Source: CTSoil-075 sp964292325 (lineage in GTDB: Bacteria > Bacillota > Negativicutes > DSM-13327). Taken from it: a stretch of 48,723 nt of DNA. The notes beneath the pieces are model-generated. The model did no database searches. It had not been told where the DNA came from and saw only the letters and a program-made list of their open reading frames with translations. Both the position numbers and the translations under genes were made by a program. Where the stretch lies: positions 1-48,723 of the forward strand of contig CAXYVG010000020.1 in NCBI GenBank assembly GCA_964292325.1, in the 5' to 3' direction. Below, piece by piece: positions 23,719 to 33,196 of the stretch (the first letter of the stretch is position 1; the number at the start of each line of letters is the position of its first letter).

Positions 23719-25611
23719 ATGGACAATGATTTTTTACCAATATGCAAAGAAGATATGACGAAGCGGGGTTGGGATCGATTAGATTTTCTATTTATAAGCG
23801 GGGATGCTTATGTGGATCACCCTAGCTTTGGTCCAGCTATTCTTTGTCGACTATTAGAAAAATATGGATACCGTGTCGGTATTATTTCGCAGCCTGACTG
23901 GCGATCGACAATTGATTTCAAAAAAATGGGTAAACCCCGTTTAGGTGTATTAGTCTCAGCAGGCAATTTAGATTCTATGTTAAATAAATTTACCGCTGCC
24001 AAAAAATATCGTAGCACTGATAATTACTCACCTGGTGGTAAAGCAGGACTTCGACCAGACAGAGCTACTATTGTTTACTGCAATCGAATTCGCGAGGTTT
24101 GGAAAAAAATACCTATCATTGTTGGCGGCATTGAAGCTAGTCTTAGACGATTTGCCCACTATGATTATTGGTCAAATTCCGTACGTCGTTCTTTATTGAT
24201 TGATAGTCGAGCTGATCTTTTAGTGTATGGTATGGGTGAGAAACAAATAAAAGAAATTGCCGATCAATTACAGCAAGGTATTCCGATAAATGATATCCGA
24301 AATGTACAAGGTACCTGCTACAAATCTGAAGAAATTGAACATCTTTGGGATTATATTGAAGCACCTAGTTATGATGCTGTAACTACTGACAAAAAGGCTT
24401 TTGCCAAAGCCTTTACCATTCAATATCAAGAACAAGATGCGATTCGTGGTAAGACAATTGTACAACATCATGGTGATTTTTTTGTAATCCAAAATGCACC
24501 AGCTATGCCACTAACGACCTTAGAAATGGATGAAATATATGATCTTCCTTATCAGCGTACCTACCATCCTTCCTATGAAAAAGTTGGTGGCGTACCAGCT
24601 ATCCAAGAAGTAAAATTTAGTTTAGTCAGTCACCGTGGTTGCTTTGGTGGATGCTCTTTTTGTGCGATTGTCTCTCACCAGGGTCGTATTATCCAGAGCC
24701 GGAGCCAAGAATCAATCATCAATGAAGCAAAAAAAATAATTAAAATGCCGGACTTTAAAGGTTATATCCATGATGTTGGTGGACCTACTGCCAATTTTAG
24801 AATACAATCTTGCAAACATCAATCTGAACGTGGAACCTGCAAGGGACGTCAATGTTTGGGATCGAAACCATGTAAGGAATTAGATGCCAATCACAGTGAT
24901 TATTTATCGTTATTACGTACCCTACGTACGCTACCTGGTGTTAAAAAAGTTTTTATCCGTTCCGGTTTACGCTATGATTACTTGATGGCTGATAAAAATA
25001 GTGAAGAATTTCTACGTGAATTATGTCAGCATCATATTAGTGGACAGCTCAAAGTTGCTCCCGAACATATTTCATCTAAAGTCACTCAGCTAATGGGTAA
25101 ATCTGATAAAAATGTATATTTGAAATTTAGCCAGGCCTATAAGCGTGTCAATAGCCTCCTTGGTAAGGAACAATATTTAGTCCCATATTTCATGTCGAGT
25201 CATCCAGGTTCTGGGCTGAAAGAAGCAATAGAACTAGCTGAATTTATCCGAGACTTAAATTATAGGCCCGAACAAGTACAAGACTTTATTCCCACTCCAG
25301 GCAGTTTATCGACTTGCATATATTATACTGAGATGCACCCCTTTACTGGTGAAAAAGTCTATGTCGCCAAAGATATTTATGAAAAGAAAATGCAACGGGC
25401 ATTAATGCAGTATCGAGATCCTAAAAACTATCCATTGGTATATGCAGCTTTAAATAAAGCAAATCGACAAGACTTGATTGGTTATGGACCAAAATGTTTA
25501 ATCCGTCCACCTCAACAGCATAATTTTAATACCTCACACAATAATAAAAACAAACCGAACACAACTACAGCTCGCTCGAAAAGTACAAAGAAGCAGACTA
25601 GAAGAAACTAG
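23719..25611 (+). CDS. YgiQ family radical SAM protein
   Basis: 630-residue radical S-adenosylmethionine enzyme of the YgiQ/UPF0313 type. The [4Fe-4S] motif CFGGCSFCA (CxxxCxxC) lies near residue 312, and an extra Cys cluster (CKHQSERGTCKGRQCLGSKPC split over about 366-393) may hold a second cluster. The N-terminal half contains a B12-binding-like region (GDAYVDHPSFGPAILCRLLE). The C-terminal 30 residues are basic and Asn/Thr-rich. The reaction is unknown. The final codons and stop form part of a terminator stem. Confidence 0.9.
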   Translation: MDNDFLPICKEDMTKRGWDRLDFLFISGDAYVDHPSFGPAILCRLLEKYGYRVGIISQPDWRSTIDFKKMGKPRLGVLVSAGNLDSMLNKFTAAKKYRSTDNYSPGGKAGLRPDRATIVYCNRIREVWKKIPIIVGGIEASLRRFAHYDYWSNSVRRSLLIDSRADLLVYGMGEKQIKEIADQLQQGIPINDIRNVQGTCYKSEEIEHLWDYIEAPSYDAVTTDKKAFAKAFTIQYQEQDAIRGKTIVQHHGDFFVIQNAPAMPLTTLEMDEIYDLPYQRTYHPSYEKVGGVPAIQEVKFSLVSHRGCFGGCSFCAIVSHQGRIIQSRSQESIINEAKKIIKMPDFKGYIHDVGGPTANFRIQSCKHQSERGTCKGRQCLGSKPCKELDANHSDYLSLLRTLRTLPGVKKVFIRSGLRYDYLMADKNSEEFLRELCQHHISGQLKVAPEHISSKVTQLMGKSDKNVYLKFSQAYKRVNSLLGKEQYLVPYFMSSHPGSGLKEAIELAEFIRDLNYRPEQVQDFIPTPGSLSTCIYYTEMHPFTGEKVYVAKDIYEKKMQRALMQYRDPKNYPLVYAALNKANRQDLIGYGPKCLIRPPQQHNFNTSHNNKNKPNTTTARSKSTKKQTRRN

Positions 25612-25621
25612 TCTGCTTTCA
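25591..25621 (+). terminator. Terminator overlapping the end of the YgiQ-type gene
   Basis: AAGCAGACTAG (25591-25601) and CTAGTCTGCTT (25608-25618) form a perfect 11-bp stem around AAGAAA. The left arm codes for the last residues and the right arm begins within the TAG stop codon. Confidence 0.85.
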
Positions 25622-25692
25622 CATATCTTCTTCCGTTTTCGCTCATACTAAATAATATATAATAACATTTTAGAATGGATTGTAAAAAAAAC

Positions 25693-25721
25693 TTGCATAG
25701 TTACCAAATAAGTTATATATT
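25693..25721 (+). promoter_or_regulatory. Promoter for the solute-binding protein gene
   Basis: TTGCAT (25693-25698) and TATATT (25716-25721) with a 17-bp spacer, 33 bp before the start codon and after the preceding terminator. Confidence 0.55.
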
Positions 25722-25753
25722 ATTATTGGTCTAATTGATGATGGAGGTGGAAT

Positions 25754-26809
25754 ATGCGTCGTTATCAACCACTTTTATTAATAACATTTTTCTTATTAGT
25801 GATCATCATTACGAGTAGTACTTACTTGTCTAGCTATGCTGGTAAGCAGACTCCAGAAAGTATCAAAAGTATTACGGTTTATACCACATTACCAATCGAA
25901 CAAATATCGATCCTAGCACAAGAATATGAAAGAACCCAAAATGTGCGGATCAATTTGATACCATTAGCTAAACAAGATTTATTGGATCGTATAAAATTAA
26001 AAAATACACAAGCAAATGCAGATCTTATTATTGCTGATCATAAAGTACTCGAACAAGCGAGAAAAAATAATACATTACTGCCTTATACTTCTGAACAAAT
26101 CGATATTATTCCAGAACGCTTTAAAGATGAAAATAACTACTGGACAGGACTTTGGTATGATCCTATTGTTTTTGCCGCCAACCAAGATTTTCTTAAGACC
26201 ATGCCGAAGATGCCAAGCAAATGGAATGATCTGATTCAAGATAATAAATATCGTTTATGTATTACTGACTTTCTAGCAGCAGAAGCCTCAGCACATCTGC
26301 TTTATACTCTTATTGCTGTCCACGGGGAAGCGGAAACTTTCGCTTATTTTAAAAAAATGCATCCTCAAATTGTGCAATATGCTAAATTTTTAGCTACACC
26401 TGTTCGTATGGTCGGAATGGGTGAGGCAGATATTGCAATTGCAACACAAAGTGAAACGATGCGTTATATCCATAATAATTTTCCGATTAAAGTGATTTAT
26501 CCAGAAGACGGTACTTCATTTTTGTTAACTGGTATCGGTTTAGTAGTAGGCACACAATATGAAAGTGATGCAAAACAATTTATTGATTGGCTTTTACAAG
26601 ATGCTGCGCAAAATGTACTAGCCAAAAATAATTTTTACTTCATTCCTACGAATCCGGAAACTCTGATTTATCGAAACTATGGAACAAAAAATATCGTTCT
26701 TTTGGATAATAAAGAGATTTATACAAGTGAGCAAAAAAATCAACTTCTTGATAAATGGGTAAAGACCGTACGACTTGCACCAAAAGAAAAAATTGTAAAC
26801 AACCTCTAA
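25754..26809 (+). CDS. Extracellular solute-binding protein (iron-type, family 1)
   Basis: 351 residues with an N-terminal hydrophobic signal (about 7-28; no lipobox Cys visible, so either cleaved near SYA or kept as an anchor). The body resembles ferric-iron ABC binding proteins: ITVYTTLP at the first strand, ADLIIADH, NYWTGLWYDPIVFAAN, a central PSKWNDL, and TGIGLVVGTQYESDAKQFIDWLL. It could deliver Fe(III) or another small solute. No permease or ATPase gene lies nearby, so partners must be encoded elsewhere or the protein acts as a sensor. Confidence 0.75.
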   Translation: MRRYQPLLLITFFLLVIIITSSTYLSSYAGKQTPESIKSITVYTTLPIEQISILAQEYERTQNVRINLIPLAKQDLLDRIKLKNTQANADLIIADHKVLEQARKNNTLLPYTSEQIDIIPERFKDENNYWTGLWYDPIVFAANQDFLKTMPKMPSKWNDLIQDNKYRLCITDFLAAEASAHLLYTLIAVHGEAETFAYFKKMHPQIVQYAKFLATPVRMVGMGEADIAIATQSETMRYIHNNFPIKVIYPEDGTSFLLTGIGLVVGTQYESDAKQFIDWLLQDAAQNVLAKNNFYFIPTNPETLIYRNYGTKNIVLLDNKEIYTSEQKNQLLDKWVKTVRLAPKEKIVNNL

Positions 26810-26861
26810 TGAAAACGACTTCGTTATTGATGCTTTTCATTAGACCCTAGGAGGAAGCCTC

Positions 26862-28193
26862 ATGTTAAAAGCCGGGTTTATAAGCCTGGGTTGTGCTAAA
26901 AATCTTGTAGATACAGAAATTATGCTAGGACTATTAGCCACCAATCATATTACAATCACTGACAATCCAGCGGAAGCTGATATTTTGATCATCAATACTT
27001 GTAGTTTTATTGATACCGCGAAAGAAGAATCCATTGAAACCATTCTGCAAATGGCTAGTTATAAAAAAGAAGGAAAATGTAAGTCTCTAATTGTTGCTGG
27101 TTGTCTTGGTCAACGTTACCAACAGGACTTATTAGATGAACTTCCTGAAGTGGATGCGATTCTTGGTACCGGAGCATGGCATCGAATTGTGGAAGCCATC
27201 AATACTACTATGATTGATAAAAAACGTGTATTATTTATCGATGCAACCAATACTATGTATGATGAAACCATGCCACGTATCAGTACTACTCCTTTTTATA
27301 GTGCGTATGTTAAAATTGCAGAAGGATGTAGCAACTGTTGCTCTTATTGTATTATTCCTAAAGTTAGAGGAAGCTTTCGTAGCAGAACGATTGAATCCAT
27401 TATTGCAGAAGTCAAAAATCTTGTTGCTAGTGGTGTGAAAGAAATCAATTTGATCGCACAAGATACAACGAGTTATGGTCGTGACTTATACGGAACACCA
27501 AAATTAACGACTCTTTTACAAGAACTAGTTAAAATTGATGATCTGATGTGGATTCGACTGCTCTATTGCTACCCTAAGTATTTTTCTGATGAATTGATTG
27601 AACTCATTGCAACAGAGCCTAAAATCTGTAATTATATTGATTTACCGTTACAACATTCACATGATGAGATTTTAAAAGCAATGTTGCGTCGAGATAACCA
27701 ACATGATATCGAAACGTTATTGTCTAAATTACGTGCTAAAATCCCTAATCTTACGGTTCGTACTTCTTTTATCGTTGGTTTTCCTGGAGAAACCGAAGCC
27801 CATTTTGAATCATTGCGTCAATTTGCCATAGCACAACGATTTGATAGAGTAGGGGTATTTACGTATTCTCAAGAAGAAGATACAGTAGCGAGTACTTTAC
27901 CAAATCAAATTTCGGACGAGGTTAAACAAGAACGTTATCATAACCTTATGTCTCTGCAATGCGAAATATCTGAAAGTCTAAATCAAGACTTAGAAGGAAC
28001 TGTGCTTGACATTCTAGTGGAACAAGTAAGTACTGTACCAGAAATTGTTATATCAGGTCGTTCTTATCGAGAAGCACCAGATGTAGATGGACAAATTTAC
28101 ATTGAAAATGCTACAGACTGTAAACCTGGTGATGTCATTAAAGCTAAAGTTGTACAAGGCTTTACTTATGATGTCGTCGCTGAAAAATTATAA
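26862..28193 (+). CDS. rimO: Ribosomal protein S12 methylthiotransferase
   Basis: Radical SAM enzyme that adds a methylthio group to the conserved Asp of S12. 443 residues in three parts: N-terminal UPF0004 domain with Cys in LGCAKNLVDTE, NTCSF and VAGCLGQRY; radical SAM domain with EGCSNCCSYCIIP (CxxxCxxC, about residues 150-157); and a C-terminal TRAM domain from about 375. The LGCAKNLVD start distinguishes RimO from MiaB, which is encoded separately at 40.4 kb. ATG 26862 follows TAGGAGG. Confidence 0.95.
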   Translation: MLKAGFISLGCAKNLVDTEIMLGLLATNHITITDNPAEADILIINTCSFIDTAKEESIETILQMASYKKEGKCKSLIVAGCLGQRYQQDLLDELPEVDAILGTGAWHRIVEAINTTMIDKKRVLFIDATNTMYDETMPRISTTPFYSAYVKIAEGCSNCCSYCIIPKVRGSFRSRTIESIIAEVKNLVASGVKEINLIAQDTTSYGRDLYGTPKLTTLLQELVKIDDLMWIRLLYCYPKYFSDELIELIATEPKICNYIDLPLQHSHDEILKAMLRRDNQHDIETLLSKLRAKIPNLTVRTSFIVGFPGETEAHFESLRQFAIAQRFDRVGVFTYSQEEDTVASTLPNQISDEVKQERYHNLMSLQCEISESLNQDLEGTVLDILVEQVSTVPEIVISGRSYREAPDVDGQIYIENATDCKPGDVIKAKVVQGFTYDVVAEKL

Positions 28194-28231
28194 GAACAAA
28201 TGTACCTTAATGATTAAGGAATAATCGTAGC

Positions 28232-28291
28232 CTTGCCTGTACTTCAAGTTTATCTTTAACATACCTAAGATAATTTTGAAGTACAGGCAAG
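28232..28291. repeat. Long hairpin in the rimO-cinA gap
   Basis: CTTGCCTGTACTTCAA (28232-28247) is a perfect complement of TTGAAGTACAGGCAAG (28276-28291). Inside, TTATCTT (28250-28256) pairs with AAGATAA (28267-28273), giving a nearly continuous 25-bp stem and a 10-nt loop. There is no T run after it. It occupies the place where pgsA is often found in relatives. Confidence 0.75.
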
Positions 28292-28385
28292 CGCTAGATA
28301 GTTCGTCTATACTACTTTACATATAATGAGATGATATACTGATTATAGTAAAGTTCCCAATCCATCCTTTGGGGAGTGATTTTTT

Positions 28386-29627
28386 ATGATAGTAGAAATA
28401 GTAACCACTGGTACAGAATTGCTTTTAGGTCAAATTGTAAATACCAATACACCTTTTCTGTCTCAGCGACTAAATGAACTAGGCTTTGATGTATTATATC
28501 ACTCTACAGTAGGTGATAATAAAATACGTATGACAGAAGTAATGAGTCATGCATTACATCGTTCGGATATTATCATTACATCTGGTGGATTGGGGCCAAC
28601 CCAGGGAGACATTACGAAAGAAGTAACATCCAAACTGCTAAATCGTCCATTAGCATTAGATGAAGCGAGTGTTCAAAACATTACAGAGTTTTTTGCAAAA
28701 CGGAACCTTATCATGCCGGAAAGTAATGTACGGCAAGCGATGTTGCCAGCTGATGCAATTATTCTAAAAAATGAATGTGGCACTGCTCCTGGTGTAATAC
28801 TAGAACATGACACGAAAACAATCATTCATTTACCTGGTCCTCCCCAAGAATTAGAATGGATGTTTGAGCGTGCAGTTGTCCCTTATCTAAAAAAACGCTT
28901 TGATTTTCAAGGTGTTATTGCATCTAGAATTCTACACACCTATGGTATAGGTGAATCGGCTCTTGAAGAAAAAATTAACGATTTCATTGTTTCTCAGTCC
29001 AATCCGACAATTGCACTACTTGCAAAACCTGGCGAGGTTATCATCCGCCTTACTGCAAAAAGTAGTACAAGCACTGAAGCTGAATCGTTACTTACTGAGC
29101 TAGAACAAAAACTTCGGCAACGCATTGCCGACTATATTTGGGGTTTAGATAATGATACTCTCGAAGCAAATATTGGCAAAATCTTAACTGAAAAACAGTT
29201 AACCATTGCATTAACCGAATCATGTACAGGTGGGCTGATTACCAGTCGCATTACCGATATTTCTGGTAGTTCTGATTACCTTATAGGCTCTATAGTTTGT
29301 TACACAAATAGGATCAAAACCGATTTTGTTAATGTTCCATTACAAATTATTACTGACTATGGCGCTGTAAGCCACCAAACAGCATCACTTCTGGCTGCTG
29401 GTATTCGCCAGAAGTTTAATGCTACTGTTGGTATGGGAATTACCGGCATAGCTGGCCCAACTGGCGGTACTCCAACAAAACCCGTTGGTACGGTATTTAT
29501 TGCAATCGATGGACCGCTTGGTATACAATGTCAACACTATACATTTAGTGGTCAACGTACCGATATTAAATATCGTGTATCACAAGCCGCTTTACATATG
29601 CTAAGACAGTATACATTATCGTTATAA
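28386..29627 (+). CDS. cinA: CinA family nicotinamide mononucleotide deamidase
   Basis: 413 residues: an N-terminal molybdopterin-binding-like domain (about 1-170, with EIVTTGTELLLGQIVNTN and TSGGLGPTQGD) and a C-terminal NMN-deamidase domain (about 255-410, with LTESCTGGLI, GSIVCYTN and GITGIAGPTGGTP). It recycles NMN in NAD metabolism; the link to competence in B. subtilis comes from co-transcription with recA. Here recA follows after a DEAD-box gene and a terminator with its own promoter, so co-transcription is unlikely. ATG 28386 follows GGGGAGTG. Confidence 0.95.
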   Translation: MIVEIVTTGTELLLGQIVNTNTPFLSQRLNELGFDVLYHSTVGDNKIRMTEVMSHALHRSDIIITSGGLGPTQGDITKEVTSKLLNRPLALDEASVQNITEFFAKRNLIMPESNVRQAMLPADAIILKNECGTAPGVILEHDTKTIIHLPGPPQELEWMFERAVVPYLKKRFDFQGVIASRILHTYGIGESALEEKINDFIVSQSNPTIALLAKPGEVIIRLTAKSSTSTEAESLLTELEQKLRQRIADYIWGLDNDTLEANIGKILTEKQLTIALTESCTGGLITSRITDISGSSDYLIGSIVCYTNRIKTDFVNVPLQIITDYGAVSHQTASLLAAGIRQKFNATVGMGITGIAGPTGGTPTKPVGTVFIAIDGPLGIQCQHYTFSGQRTDIKYRVSQAALHMLRQYTLSL

Positions 29628-29663
29628 TATAATAACTTAAGAAAAATTAGGAGGCTATACACA

Positions 29664-31244
29664 TTGAGCGAAACGAATTTATTTGGTACTATACAATTAA
29701 GTAAAAAACTAATCTCAGCTGTTACAGAAATGGGGTTCGAAGAACCATCCCCTATCCAAAGTCAAACTATCCCTTTGGTGCTAGAAGGTCATGATGTAAT
29801 TGGTCAAGCCCAAACCGGTACAGGTAAAACTGCAGCTTTTGGTATACCCGCTATTGAACGCCTTACAGAAGGTCGTCAAATACAAGTATTAGTATTGACT
29901 CCAACTCGTGAACTTGCGATTCAAGTAGCAGAAGAATTGGCTAAAATAGGTAAGTTTAAGCGTGTCAAAACATTATCCATCTATGGTGGACAACCAATTG
30001 ATCGACAAATCAAAGCATTACATATGGGTGTACAAGTGGTTATTGGTACACCAGGTAGATTACTTGATCATATCCGCCGCAGAACGATCAAACTTGATAG
30101 CGTAAAAATGTTAATCCTTGATGAAGCGGATGAGATGCTTGACATGGGTTTTGTGGAAGATATTGAAACTATAATTCAACAAATCCCTGTTGAAGGACGT
30201 CAAACCCTACTATTTTCTGCTACTATGCCAGGACCAATTGCTACATTAGCTAGAAAATACATGAATAATCCAAAAGTCATTGCTGTCAGCAGAGAACAAC
30301 TTACTGTTCCTCTAATTGATCAGTGTTATTATGAAACACGCGAAAAATTAGAAGGCTTATGCCGTGTACTTGATGTTGAAACAACTGGCAAGATTATTAT
30401 TTTCTGTCGTACAAAAAGAGGCGTAGATGACCTTGTAGCTTCCTTGCAAGCTCGTGGTTATATGGCCGATGGTTTACATGGCGATTTAAGTCAAGCACAG
30501 CGTGATCGTGTTATGAAAAAATTCCGTGATGGTAAACTTGAAATATTAGTAGCAACTGATGTTGCAGCTCGCGGTCTTGATATTGATGACATAACACATG
30601 TTATTAATTATGATATCCCTCAAGATAACGAATCCTATGTACATCGTATTGGACGTACTGGACGTGCTGGTAAAACAGGGGTAGCGATTACCTTTATTAA
30701 TCCTCGTGAATATAGACAACTTAAACTGATTGAGAAATTAACTAAATCACGTATTGTACGTAAACAATTACCATCCGCTGCTGATATTTTAGATCGTCAA
30801 CGCGAAATTATCAAAAATCGCTTAGTACAAACCATTGAGCAAGGTAATTTTAATGTATATCAAGACATTATTGTCGATTTAGCTGCTGATTATGATCCAA
30901 TCGAGATTGCGGCTGCAGGTCTAAAGTTAGCACAAGAAGGTTTTAAAGAAAAATGTGTTGTGGAAGATGATAAACCTGATTTTGGTAATACAGGCGCTGC
31001 TCCTGGTATGGTTCGCCTATTTATCAACGTTGGTAGAGCACAAAAAATACGCCCAGAAGATATTTTGCGTACAATTGCTGAATCAGCTGATATTCCTGGC
31101 AATACAGTTGGTGTCATTAACATTTATGAAAAATTTACATTCGTTGAAATACCTGAAAATGTAGCAGAACGAGTGGTATCTGCAATGCATAAGAATTCGA
31201 TTAAAGGTTTTAAAATCAACGTTGAACCTGCAAAAAGCAGATAA
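29664..31244 (+). CDS. DEAD-box RNA helicase (CshA/DbpA-like)
   Basis: 526 residues with all helicase motifs in order: Q motif around PSPIQSQTIP, AQTGTGKT (about 48-55), PTRELA, GTPGRL, DEAD, SAT, and the HRIGRTGRAG of the second RecA domain. The C-terminal 120 residues (MVRLFINVGRAQKIRPEDI onward) form a DbpA-type RNA-binding domain, suggesting a role on 23S rRNA or mRNA. The start is TTG at 29664 behind TAGGAGG. A terminator follows the stop by 16 bp. Confidence 0.95.
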   Translation: MSETNLFGTIQLSKKLISAVTEMGFEEPSPIQSQTIPLVLEGHDVIGQAQTGTGKTAAFGIPAIERLTEGRQIQVLVLTPTRELAIQVAEELAKIGKFKRVKTLSIYGGQPIDRQIKALHMGVQVVIGTPGRLLDHIRRRTIKLDSVKMLILDEADEMLDMGFVEDIETIIQQIPVEGRQTLLFSATMPGPIATLARKYMNNPKVIAVSREQLTVPLIDQCYYETREKLEGLCRVLDVETTGKIIIFCRTKRGVDDLVASLQARGYMADGLHGDLSQAQRDRVMKKFRDGKLEILVATDVAARGLDIDDITHVINYDIPQDNESYVHRIGRTGRAGKTGVAITFINPREYRQLKLIEKLTKSRIVRKQLPSAADILDRQREIIKNRLVQTIEQGNFNVYQDIIVDLAADYDPIEIAAAGLKLAQEGFKEKCVVEDDKPDFGNTGAAPGMVRLFINVGRAQKIRPEDILRTIAESADIPGNTVGVINIYEKFTFVEIPENVAERVVSAMHKNSIKGFKINVEPAKSR

Positions 31245-31260
31245 ACTATATACCAAAAGT

Positions 31261-31289
31261 AAAAAGAGGGCATAGAGCCCTCTTTTTCT
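31261..31289 (+). terminator. Terminator after the DEAD-box gene
   Basis: AAAAAGAGGGC (31261-31271), loop ATAGA, GCCCTCTTTTT (31277-31287). Perfect 11-bp stem ending in T. Confidence 0.9.
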
Positions 31290-31388
31290 GAATCATTCTT
31301 TATAAAATCCTTCCGCATATTATTGCTTAAAATTTGATTAATTATTTCAATTTTTGGAAATAATTCTTAATAATGTGATTAATAGTCA

Positions 31389-31417
31389 TTGACAATGCGA
31401 ACAAATGTTTGTAGAAT
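31389..31417 (+). promoter_or_regulatory. recA promoter with LexA (SOS) box
   Basis: TTGACA (31389-31394) and TAGAAT (31412-31417) are exactly 17 bp apart. CGAACAAATGTTTG (31398-31411) sits inside the spacer and matches every position of the Gram-positive LexA/DinR consensus CGAACRNRYGTTYG. LexA binding would block RNA polymerase directly, so recA here is very likely SOS-regulated. Confidence 0.93.
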
Positions 31418-31444
31418 ACTATTTATAAGGGAGATGATTAATAA

Positions 31445-32497
31445 GTGGAAAAATCACCAAAGTCAGATAAATTACAAGCCCTTGATAGTGCTCTACGCAA
31501 AATCGAAAAAGATTTTGGTAAGGGTTCTATTATGAAGTTAGGCGACGTAGCTGCTAGAATGAATGTAGAAGTGATTCCAACTGGTGCATTGCCATTGGAT
31601 ATTGCTCTTGGCATCGGTGGTCTACCTAGGGGTAGAATCATTGAAGTATATGGTCCTGAATCATCAGGTAAAACAACTGTTTCCCTTCATATGATCGCTG
31701 AAACCCAAAAATCTGGTGGGCTTGCAGCATTTATCGATGCGGAACATGCATTAGATCCTGCATATGCAAAAAACCTTGGTGTTGATATTGATAATTTACT
31801 TATTTCTCAACCTGATAATGGCGAACAAGCATTAGAAATTGCAGAAGCATTAGTACGAAGCAATGCCATTGATATGATTGTTGTTGATTCCGTGGCAGCA
31901 CTTGTACCAAAAGCTGAAATTGATGGTGAAATGGGTGATTCCCATGTTGGTTTGCATGCAAGACTTATGTCTCAAGCCATGCGTAAACTAACAGGTATTA
32001 TTAGTAAATCTCGAACCATTGTCGTTTTTATCAACCAAATCCGCGAGAAAGTCGGCGTTATGTTTGGTAACCCAGAAACAACAACAGGTGGACGTGCTTT
32101 AAAATTTTATTCTTCTATACGGCTAGAAGTACGCAGAAGTGAAAGTTTGAAACAAGGCAATGATGTAATCGGTAACCGAACTAAAGTAAAAGTAGTTAAG
32201 AATAAGGTTGCACCTCCATTTAAAACTGCTGAATTTGATATTATGTATGGCGAAGGAATTTCGCAAGAAGGTTGCTTAGTAGATATTGGTACATCATTTG
32301 AAGTCATTAATAAAAGCGGTGCTTGGTACTCCTATAATGATATTCGTCTTGGTCAGGGACGCGAAAATGTGAAAGAGTTTTTTAAACAAAATCCTGATAT
32401 AGCAGCCGAAATTGATACAAAAATTCGTGAATTATTATTAGTTCAAACAGCCACGTTACCAGTGAAGGAAATCATTGATGACATCGAAGTTGAATAA
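31445..32497 (+). CDS. recA: Recombinase RecA
   Basis: Strand-exchange protein and LexA co-protease, 350 residues. Walker A is GPESSGKTT (about 66-74), with VVDSVAALVPKAEIDGEMGD and INQIREKVGVMFGNPETTTGG (L2 region, split here) also intact. The start is GTG at 31445 behind AGGGAGATG. The C-terminus is short and acidic. recX begins inside its 3' end (20-nt overlap). Confidence 0.97.
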   Translation: MEKSPKSDKLQALDSALRKIEKDFGKGSIMKLGDVAARMNVEVIPTGALPLDIALGIGGLPRGRIIEVYGPESSGKTTVSLHMIAETQKSGGLAAFIDAEHALDPAYAKNLGVDIDNLLISQPDNGEQALEIAEALVRSNAIDMIVVDSVAALVPKAEIDGEMGDSHVGLHARLMSQAMRKLTGIISKSRTIVVFINQIREKVGVMFGNPETTTGGRALKFYSSIRLEVRRSESLKQGNDVIGNRTKVKVVKNKVAPPFKTAEFDIMYGEGISQEGCLVDIGTSFEVINKSGAWYSYNDIRLGQGRENVKEFFKQNPDIAAEIDTKIRELLLVQTATLPVKEIIDDIEVE

Positions 32498-32948
32498 ACC
32501 AGATGATGTTTGGCAAGTAGCACTATATATACTTGGCCGTCGCTCTCATAGTGAATATGAAATGCGCCAAAAATTGTATCATAAAGCGTATACGAGTGAT
32601 CAGATTGACGATGTGATCACTCGTTTACTTACCTACCGCTATCTGAATGACGAAGCATTAGCAACTGCGTTATTTACAAAGTTAGTACAAGCAGGTAAAT
32701 ATAGCTTGCCTATGATCATCTCTAAATTAAAGCAACGTGGTTTACCAGACCATATGATCAAAAATGTAACAACCCATTATCATCCTGAAGACGAATGGAA
32801 ATCAGCGCTCAAAATAGTAACCCAGCGTTTTAAATCTCTTGATGAAATTAGTACTGAGAAAATCTATCGCTTTTTAGCAAGCAGAGGTTTCTCATCAACA
32901 AGTATTAATAAAGTAATAAAGCAAATAGGTCACGATGAGATCGAATAA
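32478..32948 (+). CDS. recX: Regulatory protein RecX
   Basis: Modulator of RecA filaments; 156 residues made of helical repeats. The family signatures LGRRSHSEYEMRQKL near the start, LLTYRYLNDEALA in the middle, and KIYRFLASRGFSSTSINKVI at the end are clear. ATG 32478 overlaps recA by 20 nt in another frame, and a GAAGGA ribosome site (32464-32469) lies in the recA coding sequence, so it is co-transcribed and shares the LexA-controlled promoter. Confidence 0.93.
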   Translation: MTSKLNKPDDVWQVALYILGRRSHSEYEMRQKLYHKAYTSDQIDDVITRLLTYRYLNDEALATALFTKLVQAGKYSLPMIISKLKQRGLPDHMIKNVTTHYHPEDEWKSALKIVTQRFKSLDEISTEKIYRFLASRGFSSTSINKVIKQIGHDEIE

Positions 32949-32990
32949 ACATAATAAAGACTTGGCTTTTGCCAAGTCTTTATTATGTTT
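32947..32990 (+). terminator. Terminator after recX
   Basis: A perfect 20-bp stem: the left arm 32947-32966 ends AAAGACTTGGC, loop TTTT, and the right arm 32971-32990 starts GCCAAGTCTTT. It overlaps the recX stop codon and contains the recurring CTTGGC/GCCAAG core. Confidence 0.9.
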
Positions 32991-33025
32991 ATTCGCAAGG
33001 AAAGTACGAGACATAAAGGGATAGC

Positions 33026-33054
33026 TTGACACTACTTTGAAAAACATTTACAAT
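33026..33054 (+). promoter_or_regulatory. Promoter for rny
   Basis: TTGACA (33026-33031), 17-bp spacer, TACAAT (33049-33054). The leader from here to 33196 holds a small stem (AAAGCCGAG / CTCAGCTTT around 33138-33164) of unknown role. Confidence 0.7.
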
Positions 33055-33196
33055 TGAATAATACATGGTATAAATGCTTCATGATACTTGTTAAAAAAGC
33101 CAATTACTTAAGGGGAGTAGTTGTGGAAAATCTTTAAAAGCCGAGTAAATATTCTCAGCTTTACCCTTATGTCCTAAATAAACTGAAGGAGGTGTA

